DNA of 64,000 nt from Azorinus chamasolen (Eukaryota > Mollusca > Bivalvia > Cardiida > Solecurtidae): assembly GCA_963576725.1 (NCBI GenBank), contig OY755236.1, forward strand, positions 63,338,636 to 63,402,635. The letters run 5' to 3'. Every line of letters begins with the position of its first letter. Positions within the stretch are counted from its first letter, which is position 1. A program made the translations under genes and the position numbers. Shown piece after piece: positions 53,906 to 63,599 of the stretch. The notes under the pieces are model-generated. The model did no database searches, was not told the DNA's origin, and saw nothing but the letters and a program-made list of their open reading frames with translations.

Positions 53906-55887
53906 AACAAGAGGGCCAGAATGGCCCTGAAGCGCTCACCAGACAACCAGAGGAGAAGATTTTCAAAGTTTTCACTATATGTTTCTATAGAAAATTAGCC
54001 GGCCCTGGGGCGGGCCAATTTTGACCCTAGGGAAATAATTTAGAAAAACTTGTAGGGGACCTGAACATGATGCTATGTGCCAAATATGAAAGCTGAGACT
54101 AACCTTCCAGTTTCAGAAGAGGATTTTCAAAGTTTTCTCAATATGTTTCTATTGAAAACTGCCCACCCCTGGGGCAGGGCCAATTTTGACCCTAGGGCCA
54201 TAATTTATACAACTTTTAAAGAGGACCTGAACATGATGCTCTGTGCCAAATATGAAAGCTAAGAGCCTTCCAGTCTCAGAGAAGATTTTCAAAGATTTCA
54301 CTATTTGTTTCTATTGAAACTTGTCCACCCCTGGGGCGGGGCCAATTTTGACCCTGGGGCCATAATTAATATAACTTTAGTAGAGGACCTGAACATGATG
54401 CTATGTGCCAAATATGAAAGCTGAGAGCCTTCCAGTTTCAGAGAAGAAGATTTTCAAAGATTTCACTATTTGTTTCTATTGAAAACTGCCCACCCCTGGG
54501 GCAGGGCCAATTTTGACCCTAGGGCCATAATTTATACAACTTTTAAAGAGGACCTGAACATGATGCTCTGTGCCAAATATGAAAGCTAAGAGCCTTCCAG
54601 TCTCAGAGAAGATTTTCAAAGATTTCACTATTTGTTTCTATTGAAACTTGTCCACCCCTGGGGCGGGGCCAATTTTGACCCTGGGGCCATAATTAATATA
54701 ACTTTAGTAGAGGACCTGAACATGATGCTATGTGCAAAATATGAAAGCTGAGAGCCTTCCAGTTTCAGAGAAGAAGATTTTCAAAGATTTCACTATTTGT
54801 TTCTATTGAAAACTGCCCACCCCTGGGGCGGGGCCAATTTTGACCCTGGGGCCATACATTATATAACTTTTGTAGAGCACCTGAACATGATGCTATGTGC
54901 CAAATATGAAAGCTGAGAGTCTTCCAGTTTCAGAGAAGAAGATTTTCAAAGATTTAACTATTTGTTTTTTATTGAAAACTGCCCACCCCTGGGGCGGGGC
55001 TAATTTTGACCCTGGGAACATAATTTATATAACATTTGTAGAGGACCTGAACATGATGCTATGTGCCAAATATGAAAGCTGAGAACCTTCCAGTTTCAGA
55101 GAAGAAGATTTTCAAAAATTTCACCATTTGTTTCTATTGAAAACTGCCCACCCCTGGGGCGGGGCCAATTTTGACCCTGGGGCCATACATTATATAACTT
55201 TTGTACAGGACCTGAACATGATGCTATGTGCCAAATATGAAAGCTGAGAGCCTTCCAGTTTCAGAGAAGAAGATTTTCAAAGATTTCACTATTTGTTTCT
55301 ATTGAAAACTGCCCACCCCTGGGGCGGGGCCAATTTTGACCCTGGGGCCATAAATAATATAACTTTTGTAGAGGACCTGAACATGATGCTATGTGCCAAA
55401 TATGAAAGCTGAGAACCTTCCAGTTTCAGAGGAGAAGATTTTCAAAGTTTGCACTATATGATTCTATTGAAAACTGCCCACCCCTGGGGCGGGGCCAATT
55501 TTGACCCCAGGGCTATAATTTATATAACTTTTGTAGAGCACCTGAACATGATGCTATGTGCCAACTATGAAAGCTGAGAACCTTCTGGTTTCAGAGAAGA
55601 AGATATTCAAAGTTTTACTATATGTTTCTATTGAAAACAAGACACCCCTGGGGCGGGGTCAATTTTGACCCCAGGGGCATAATTTATATAACTTTTGTAG
55701 AGGACCTGAATATGATGCTATGTGCCAAAGATGAAAGTTGAGATCCTTGTAGATTCAGAGGAGAAGATTTTTAAAGGTTCAAATTGTTGACGACGGACGA
55801 CGAACGACGAACGACGGACGACGCACGCCGACGGACAACAGGCGATCACAAAAGCTCACCCTGAGCACTTTGTGCTCTGGTGAGCTA
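53906..55887. repeat. Composite element: 12 tandem units of about 164 bp
   Basis: Starts AACAAGAGGGCCAGAATGGC and GCGCTCACCAGA, and ends TCTGGTGAGCTAA, an inverted match to the start. Units carry GAAGATTTTCAAAG, ACTGCCCACCCCTGGGGC, CCAATTTTGACCC and ACCTGAACATGATGC. A GACGACGGACGAC tract precedes the 3' end. The open frames are repeat translations. Confidence 0.9.
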
Positions 55888-57615
55888 ATAAAAACAATGC
55901 TTTGTTACCTTTTCAAAGTCATCTGACCAACTTAGCTGCACCGTATTCAAGGAAACCCATAACAGAGGGCACTCAAACTTCAAAACTTAAGGCCAGCAGA
56001 TACAAATAGATTTCAGAAATAGAAATAGCACTCTTTTTCCTTGCTTAGCAGCCACAGAAATTACAGTCGCGTCTGTCTGAAGCTACAAATAAGGGTTAAG
56101 AGTCGCCCGCTTTGCATGCTTGATGAACAATTTTTAATTAGCGGTTGCAATTTATGTAGAGCTCTGCACTATTAAAGTTATTAAATGCAGAAAAAATGCA
56201 ATAAATCTAGAAAGAGACACTCTGAAAATGCAAATTTGATTGAGATGAATATTAGATCTTGGAAATTATGTAAGAAAACACATTGGAAGAGCCAAAAAAA
56301 ATGACAGGAAGCACTGAAAGAGTCGGTCGCGCGGCTAGATCCAATGAAAAACTGTGATTTATGCACTTCAAGCTAAATTTATGAGATGCTAAATGCTGGA
56401 ATCTGTCCAAAATTCTACGAAATACTTTACTTTGCCAAATTTGATACATATGTTGGACCTTTGATTCCAGAAAAAAGATATTTCTCCAGCAGGAAGATGT
56501 CAAGTAGCCAAAGGCAATTTTAGGAAGGCTTTCGGACGATACCGACGCTTCTAAGTTGCCCGTCATTAGCCAAAATTTCTCAATTTAATAAAAAATGCTT
56601 GAAATTCAACAAAAATATAATCAACCGGGTTGTTCTATGCTGTTTAGATCCAGATCAAAGAGCCTATGAAGGTCAAATAGTCTGACAGAGCCTATGAAGG
56701 CCAAATAGTCTGATATAAGTGCAAGAGTGGTCTTTATACTGAACCGTTTAACACACTTTTTTAAAAAATCTCAATTTCTTCAAATTTACTCAGATCTGTT
56801 AAAAACTGTCTCATGTAAAAGCAACTAATTTAGTCATAAATTACCTACATCTGAAATTTCAGGGCAGTAATCCTTACCGTTTTGAAGATATTCCATTTTA
56901 ACAGTTTCTGTTATAGGTGTGAGCCCGGTCACTTTTGCCCTTCTTTATTCCATGTAAAAACAGGCATTTTCTGCATCCCCTAGCTACTTCCAGGCTTAGA
57001 TTTGGGTTATACCCTCTTAACACATTCATATTTAGTTCAAACACAGTCTCTAGATCACCAGAAAACAAGGTCAAGAACGTTGACTTTTTTCACTACACAC
57101 AAAAGTATGTACACACCGTCTATTTTCACTTTAAATTTGGGCCATTCTGACGCTACACACACATATTTTCCAACATCCACCAGAAGAAGAAGTCCTGCAA
57201 GAGAGTCACAAAAAATGACCCCAATGGGCAGAGAATACACACAATAACTTGAAAATATGCAATTTTCAGCCTGTCAAGTTCTTAAGAGACACTTATTAGC
57301 TCATATTTAAAGCACTGCATTTCTAAATACGTTGTGTCTCTATATATGGCTGTTTTCCATGAAATTTATACTAGAGAAAATAGTGCAGCCAATGACTTGG
57401 GTCTACAATGATAACAAGAGCACCGCGAGACGGGGCAATATACGCCCGAAGGCTGTTCTATTTACACAATGTGTGAACTTTCAGAAGTTGCGCATATGAG
57501 GTCTATTAGGGCTAAGGCAATAGCAAGGAGAGTAAAACTGCTTATTGTAATACTAATCTTTTATTTGTCTTTGGGCCTACTGAAAGCTGAAAAAGGAGCA
57601 TTTATTTTGAAAAAA
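55888..57615. other. Intron stretch without recognised gene
   Basis: A 29-bp duplication (GAGCCTATGAAGG...AAATAGTCTGA) lies at 56670-56715. A 104-codon minus-strand ORF (56252-56566) has no recognisable motif. Nothing else supported. Confidence 0.4.
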
Positions 57616-57868
57616 AAGGAGGAATTAGTTGCACAAGAAATTGCTACCCGAAACTATCAAAGGGCAATAACTCCAGAATGAAAAATGATATGAGAGTTAT
57701 CTCACTGATATGCACAACTACACATCAGTATCTATCATTCCTGAAAGTTTGAAGAAATTATGTTGAAAAATAAAGGAGGAGTTAGTTGCACAAGAAATTG
57801 CTACCCGAAACTATCAAAGGGCAATAACTCCAGAATGAAAAATGATATGAGAGTTATCTCACTGACGG
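57616..57868. repeat. Direct duplication with GGGCAATAACTCC
   Basis: Two copies, 156 bases apart, share about 92 bases including GTTGCACAAGAAATTGC and AAAGGGCAATAACTCCAG. Two or three differences suggest recent duplication. Confidence 0.85.
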
Positions 57869-57974
57869 ATAAATGAATATTCACAAGGTCATGAAATCTT
57901 TAATAAATATTCTTAAGAGAAAAAAGGATTAATAAACACCAGTTAGCTCTGTTGACAGCGGACACCAAATTTGC

Positions 57975-58430
57975 TTTAAAAATTTCCCAATCCTTCTCGT
58001 ATTTATATAAACAGCTTCACGCACGTTTGCAAATAGAGTAGATCCAGCTCGGACAGTTCCTGTAAGAGCTGTCTGATCAGGTTCTGCTCTGTTGCTTATG
58101 AAATGTTGTTGATCTAATCCTATAGTTTCTGTCAGAGCCAAAGATCCTTTTGAAAAAATAGCATTGTGAAAAAAGGCGTCAGATCTCCATGAATATTCGT
58201 GTAAGAAATAATAATTTCACAGAGATTGAGTTTTTGTAATGATACATGAGTACAAGTTTGGCTGTGACAGTAATTGTACAGCAAACCGATAAGACCCTGA
58301 TCAGTGATCAGGGATCTACAACAAAAGCTGTCTGATCTGGATCTACTCTGTTTGTAAATTTATTTCATTACATTTGATCTGGATCTACTGTGTTTGCATT
58401 GACATAAACAGGCACATGCAGTGAAGGGTT
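57975..58430. repeat. Two Family A MITE copies
   Basis: First: GCAAATAGAGTAGATCC, GAGCTGTCTGATCAGG. Second (58250-58430): ACCCTGATCAGTGATCAGGG, GATCTGGATCTACTCTG repeated. A further right arm is at 58560-58615 (GCAAATGTGTGAAAACACG to GGGAAAGGGTTAA). Confidence 0.7.
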
Positions 58431-58615
58431 TATAGTCGTGAAGAGATTTACTCACACATAATTTTTCATTGATTACAATACCTAAAAAGATTGGCAAAGA
58501 ACACATCTTGCACTTTTCTTTCGGTGATCGACCATCTAGACCCACGAAATGGCCCCCTGTGGTCTACTCTGTTTGCAAATGTGTGAAAACACGTTTATAT
58601 GAGGGAAAGGGTTAA

Positions 58616-59700
58616 AACAGAACTTCCCACTAGGTCCAAGCAAAGTGGGTATTCCCAACACACGAAAGTTCATAAAGCACAAATCTATGATCAATGAGAA
58701 AAAGGCATAAGTGGTGAAAAAATAGACATCAGACTGTAAGTAGTGGTTTAAAATAGTTTTAGGCTTCTTAGTGTGTAACTGGAGGTGGAACGATCAAATA
58801 GAATAACAAAGTCACTTTTCTATTGCTTACCTGGTATAAATTAGTTGATTCTCATCCCATAATCATATATCCACACAAAATCCAACTTGGTGTCTGCTTA
58901 TTTGGTCTCCATTTAGGGCATCGCCGTTTGTGTATTGAAAGCCTAAGGGTGAAGGTCGGTTTGTATCGGTGACCGGTGCATCTGTTAAATCTCCTCTAGA
59001 AAAAATGTCTTCTTTTAAACAGTGCTTGGATTGTTTTCAGATTTGAGTCAAATTGTAATATATTAACGAGTCCTTTTCATAGAGGCTATTGACAAAAACT
59101 AGGTCACAGAAATAAACTCTGTGTTGAAAAAAACTACGGGATTACACAATACACGAATTGATCTAGGGTATCACGAATCCATAGGAATATCATATTCATA
59201 AACAAACTATATGTATAAATTTACCTAAATGAGAAAGTCTCAACCCAAAACAATGGGAATTGCATTGATTAAATTTACATTTAGTACGTAAGCAATATCA
59301 ACCGTGGTCTCCATTTCGGGTCTTGCGAAACATTTTCATGAAATAAGATAATGACCTCAGACGCTCAAGTCCTGGTACGTGTCGGCATGTGGGGCGCTTT
59401 GTCTCTATACTATAAATACACCTAACTCAACCTCATTGACGGAATGTAGCTTATTTTTGCTGAAGTTCATGTTCAGTATGCTCAAGACCTAGTGGGGACA
59501 CGACCATTAAAGATATAAAAAAAACCACTAATTTTTAAACTGAGCGAGGGAAAAAGTCCACAACGAAAGTAAAAATGAAGGATTTGCCCATGTCCGAGAT
59601 ATTATAATGTAGATATATTATTTTATGTATTATCTTCACTATTTGTATTATTCAGCACTACAGCACAATCGTAATTTGCAGTAGAACTAGATATTTGGTA
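58616..59700. other. Intron stretch without recognised feature
   Basis: No repeat family, RNA gene or exon recognised on either strand. Confidence 0.45.
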
Positions 59701-59734
59701 AATATAAAATAACTTACTGCCATGTCTCGTGTTA

Positions 59735-59900
59735 TTTAGCGGCCATATTGGATCTACCGATAATGGAATTTTGTACGTAGTGCGCATGCGCTGCGCAGTG
59801 AATGGCGTCGATGTGTGCGGTTCCAATTTTTCGCACAACGACGACTGTGTTTAAAATTAGAGTGTTTCCGTGAAACTCACACCATCCGATTTTTTTCGAT
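59735..59900. other. CpG-richer patch with NRF1-like palindrome
   Basis: TGCGCATGCGC (59781-59791), GCGGCCATATTGGATC and GAATGGCGTCG sit together. They share ACGTAGTGCGCA-like sequence with the patch at 16118. Promoter-like, but no transcript start is visible. Confidence 0.3.
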
Positions 59901-59942
59901 TTTATGACATAAAACGGCAAAATAAGTAGTTTTGGCTAGTTT

Positions 59943-60037
59943 GGAAAGTCACTACACCAAAAAACGTAGTGACTTGCCAAAACGTAGTGACTTGTTTGGT
60001 GTGCGATAACATGGCCGTAGTGACTTTCCAGGTTATG

Positions 60038-60064
<27 letters not shown>
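59943..60064. repeat. 87-bp palindromic element plus (CA)n, copy 2
   Basis: GGAAAGTCACTAC to GTAGTGACTTTCC (60017-60029), the same length as copy 1 and differing at only about two positions. It is followed by the same AGGTTATG and a (CA)n tract. Confidence 0.87.
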
Positions 60065-60068
<4 letters not shown>

Positions 60069-61160
60069 TACATGTGATAACTACCGACGGTAGGTGAATT
60101 CTACCGTTTTCAGAGGTGGTTTACCGTTCTACCGGAATGGTATTTAAATCTACCGTTTTTGAAATTTTTACGACGGAAATTTTTTTAGTGACATACATTT
60201 TCCTCCCTGGTGGCGTTTATCTGTTAGTTCTGTACACACACAGACCACCTTTAACTTGCTATCATGCTGTGATCCACGCTTGGTCTGTTTTGGTAGGGAC
60301 CAATCAAGGGAATCCCCTGTGGAGACCTTGGAGAACATCCGAATTACATAATCACGAGGTGGTTCCGGTTTTCACTCTACTACTTTACCAAATAAATTGT
60401 TCGGGAACCAGTTGTGTCAAAATGCAAATGTCTACCACAAATATCACATACAGCAGGTTTATTACTCAAGCGAGGCGACATGGGAGTGTCATGACCCTAT
60501 AATACGAATTATATTTTCATAATTAAGTTATTAAGAGATAGAAATGCTTCTCTGCTTCCTTGTCAAAGACAGCTGTGCTTGGCCTCGTTGTTGCATTGGG
60601 CCGAAACACTTCGAAAATAAGACTGTTTGGACTGATAATCATGCATTTGATTTGTACACAAAATTACTTTTTCATTAATATAATTAGTGGTAAGGACACT
60701 AAGAAGTAATTTAAAACACCCTGAAATATTATCTACCATTACAAACTCTTCAAAAAATAATAACTATATAAAGTTGAAATGTCATCAGTTTTCGCGACGA
60801 TTGTAGATACGGGCTAAAACACGGACTCTGAACTGTTTGGATTTCAACATTTCTGTGACTGCTCAGTGTTTGCTGTAAATAATTTGAACTGAGTAAAGGT
60901 TTAACTGACTTGAACTGAGTAAAAGTTTTCATTGGGAGTATAGCTAAATAAGGGCTATAAAATGAGCCAACCCCCCCCCCCAAAAAAAAAATGTTGTTAT
61001 AAAATAAAATAAAATGGAATTTCTTTTTGATTATATGATAAAACAGTAATAAATATTGATTTTCATGACAATATTTAATAAGGAACCCAGTGTTTGGGCT
61101 TGAGACCTATTGATTTCAAAGTCTAGAATTATTACTGCATGCCAATTATTAGTATTTGTT
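60065..61160. other. Intron stretch without firm feature
   Basis: TACCGTT and CTACCG motifs recur at 60085-60160 as a small repeat. A 128-codon + strand ORF (60116-60502) shows no recognisable domain. A short C run and A run lie at about 60971-60991. Confidence 0.4.
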
Positions 61161-61161
61161 T

Positions 61162-61601
61162 TTAACCCTTTCCCTGTTCCATTTTCATTCCAAATTCCAG
61201 TCCCTACTGAATATTCATAAACACAGTAGTTATAAAGAAATATGGAGATTGGAACTTTATTGCTATTTATTTCTACATTTTAGAAAGTACAGAAACATTT
61301 TAAACTTCCAAAAGCAAACAGAGCAGACCCTGATCAGATGGCTCCTATAGGAGCTGTCTGATCTGGGTCTACTCTGTTTGCAAATGCATGAAAACTTCAT
61401 TGTTTATATGATGGAAAGGGTTAATGGGGATTTTAACACCACATTGGATTTTTTGGCCAAACCAGAAAGTGTAGAATCTTTCCTATATCATAAGCAAACA
61501 GAGCAGACCCTGACCAGACAGCTCCTGTAGGAGCCATCTGATCTGGGTCTATTCTCTTTGCTTTATGCGTGAAAAAGGTGTTTATATGAGGGAAAGGGTT
61601 A
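61162..61601. repeat. Two Family A MITEs in tandem
   Basis: First (61162-61424): TTAACCCTTTCCCTG to GGAAAGGGTTAA with hairpin tip GGCTCCTATAGGAGC. Second (about 61430-61601): GCAAACAGAGCAGACCCTG, GCTCCTGTAGGAGCC, ending GAGGGAAAGGGTTAA. Confidence 0.88.
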
Positions 61602-61729
61602 AGTGTGTAAATGTTATGTGTGTAATGTAAGATTTATAATGGTATGGTATGCATTTATGGTAAAGTATGAATGATATTGTTAAAAAGTATAACAAACATA
61701 AGCATCTTTGTCCTCCTTTTGTCGTGTCA

Positions 61730-61834
61730 GTAAAATCTACCTGACAAAAGTCAAATCTACCTGACAAATTTCCTAAATCTACCTGACGTGCCTCAGCAGG
61801 TTATCACATGTATGACACACACACACACACATAC
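61730..61834. repeat. CTACCTGAC direct repeats plus (CA)n
   Basis: AATCTACCTGAC occurs three times in 60 bases, followed by CAGCAGGTTATCACATG and a (CA)n tract. The layout resembles the 87-bp elements, with GGTTAT before the CA run. Confidence 0.6.
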
Positions 61835-61837
61835 ACA

Positions 61838-62340
61838 AACCATTACACCTTTTCTGTGTCTTAATTACCTAAAGTACATGGACACCCCTTCTTCCCTGTC
61901 CACTGTTGGGGAGTGCTATAACACCCTTTCTGTGTCCTAATTACCTTAAGTATCTGGATACCATATCTCCAATGCACATTAGATGGGTAGTACTATAACA
62001 CCTATTCTGTGTCCTGATTATCTTAAGTATCTGGACAACCCTTCTTCCCAGTCATTAGTGAGCTGGGTAGTGCTATAACACCTTTTCTGTGTCCTGATTA
62101 TCTTAAGTATCTGGACAACCCTTCTTCCCAGTCATCAGTGAGCTGGGTAGTGCTATAACACCTATTCTGTGTCCTGATTATCTTAAGTATCTGGACACCC
62201 AATCTCCAATGCACATTATTTGGGTAGTTCCATAACACCTTTCTACTAATTACCTTAAGCATTTGGACACCCCTTCTTCCATGTCCACAGCTGGGCAGTT
62301 CTAATTTATAACACCATTTCTGTACCCCAGTTAGCTTAGC
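61838..62340. repeat. Degenerate 80-bp tandem repeat, 6-7 units
   Basis: Unit: ACACCTTTTCTGTGTCC, TGATTATCTTAAGTATCTGG, ACACCC..TCTTCCCAGTC, GGGTAGTGCTATA. Two units are nearly identical. Confidence 0.88.
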
Positions 62341-62993
62341 CCTTTCCTCCATAGGATTTGTAAACAGAGTGGATTCAGATCAGATGGCTCTTGTATGAGC
62401 CATCTGATCTGGGTACACTGTTTAAAAATGTGTAGAAAGGCATATTTATGGAGTAAAGGGTAATTTTTATCCCCTTAACACTATATCCCCTCTACCCCCT
62501 CTCAACTGTTGGGTAGTTCTGAAACACTTTTTCTCTACCCTACATGTCTTAGGTATTGGACTATTAGAATTGGATAGATCTGTTTCTTTAGTTTCTAAAA
62601 TGGTTACAATGTTCCACATTCCATATTTCATCATAACTGTTTTGTCCATGAATATTCAGTAGGTATTGAAAATGGTCTAAATATAGAACAGGGACAGGGT
62701 TTTAAGAAATAATCATAACAATTTATTTCAAATAACAGAGATTTAGTTTAACCCTTTCCCTGGTTGATGTTTATTTCAAAGCCTATTAGCAAACAGAGCA
62801 GACCCTGCTCAGACGGATTCTATAGGAGCCGTCTGATCTGGGTCTATTCTGTTTGCAAATGCGTGAAAATATGTTTATATGAGGGAAAGGATTAACTTTA
62901 AATTTCCCTAAAGAAAATTCTGCAGAGTCATCTGATCTGGTCTTCTCTGTTTGCAAAGGCACAAAAGAGTGTTTCTCTGAGGTAAAAGGTTAA
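62337..62993. repeat. Cluster of four Family A MITE copies
   Basis: 62337-62463 (hairpin GATCAGATGGCTCTTG, tip TATGAGCC), a half copy at 62570-62705, a compact copy at 62749-62895 (TTAACCCTTTCCCTGG to GAGGGAAAGGATTAA, about 147 bp) and a half copy to 62993. Confidence 0.8.
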
Positions 62994-62999
62994 ATGTAT

Positions 63000-63170
63000 G
63001 AAAAGAAAATGCATTCAAACTGCATTTTGTATCATTCATGATTGTATGAAAAGTAAAGGGCATTCAAACTGCATTTTGTATCATGTATGAAAAGTAAAGG
63101 ACATTCAAACTGCATTTTGTATCATGTATAGAAAGTAAAGGCATTCAGACTGCATTTTGTATCATGTTTA
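63000..63170. repeat. 41-bp tandem repeat, 4 copies, next to exon 10
   Basis: The unit has CATTCAAACTGCATTTTGTA and TCATGTATGAAAAGTAAAGG. The last copy runs to within 5 bases of the exon 10 acceptor and forms part of its polypyrimidine region. Confidence 0.9.
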
Positions 63171-63174
63171 CCAG

Positions 63175-63377
63175 GCTGTTCACAGACTATCACAGATGAT
63201 TATGGTAAGATTTATTCTCCGGGCTACTCTCTGAACTCCATACCCCATGATCTGACCTGCCAGTGGACGCTGACTGCAGGCATGTTGAGAGACCCAATCC
63301 GTGGAATGTCTATCATATTTAATGAAAAGGAGCTGGCAACTGATCCAGGAAATTCAGCCCAGGCGGACACGTTGAAA
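63175..63377 (+). CDS. Exon 10: start of a further CUB domain (gene continues)
   Basis: A TGTTTACCAG acceptor and GTAAGA donor bound 203 bases, phase 1 in and phase 0 out. Residues 422-489 begin GCSQTI and contain GKIYSPGY (432-439) and TCQWTL (Cys450, Trp452). This is the standard CUB opening: Cys, G-x-I-x-S-P-G-Y, then C-x-W. The phase 0 exit matches exon 6, so the second half of this CUB should lie in the next exon beyond 64000. It is separated from exon 9 by a 21.4-kb intron. Confidence 0.88.
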
Positions 63378-63489
63378 GTAAGAATCAATTAAAACACAAT
63401 CATTATTGTATACCTGTCATACCGTTTTCTCTCTAAGATATGCCCCGAGTGGCTTTACAGGTTTTGAAAGGAGCTTCTTGCATTTTGTA

Positions 63490-63590
63490 CACAGGTGGCT
63501 GCTTAATGAATAATGAAAGCAATGCAGAAAGCTTTTACAGAGCTTTCTGCATCGTTTTCAGTCTGTGGTAAGCTTTCAGCCATATTTTGA
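63490..63590. repeat. Family C hairpin fragment
   Basis: GGTGGCTGCTTAATGAATAA, tip AGCTTTTACAGAGCT, diverged complement; termini lost. Confidence 0.6.
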
Positions 63591-63599
63591 AATTATGTC

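Larger units (their letters stand above)
11239..63377 (+). other. Partial 10-exon gene: signal peptide, CTLD, LDLa, CUB modules
   Basis: Ten exons with GT-AG borders give one uninterrupted 489-codon frame. Exon phases agree at every junction. Domain order: signal peptide (about residues 1-27), C-type lectin domain (42-160), LDLa (165-201), CUB (205-314), a cysteine-free CUB-like module (315-421) and the start of another CUB (423-489). No stop codon is reached, so the 3' end lies beyond the window. The domains are extracellular and disulfide-rich, so a secreted or membrane-bound recognition protein is likely. Ligand and function are unknown. Mosaic lectin/LDLa/CUB proteins are common in molluscs and other invertebrates. 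No polyadenylation site, transmembrane segment or clear promoter is visible. Confidence 0.88.

Noticed and set aside
54077..55082. Repeated ORFs beginning MPNMKAE
   Set aside because: They are the same 164-bp repeat unit read in frame; no protein family matches.
56252..56566. 104-codon minus-strand ORF with an acceptable start context
   Set aside because: No domain, no splice evidence and ordinary AT-rich composition; treated as chance.
62098..62352. 84-codon minus-strand ORF
   Set aside because: It lies wholly in the 80-bp tandem repeat.
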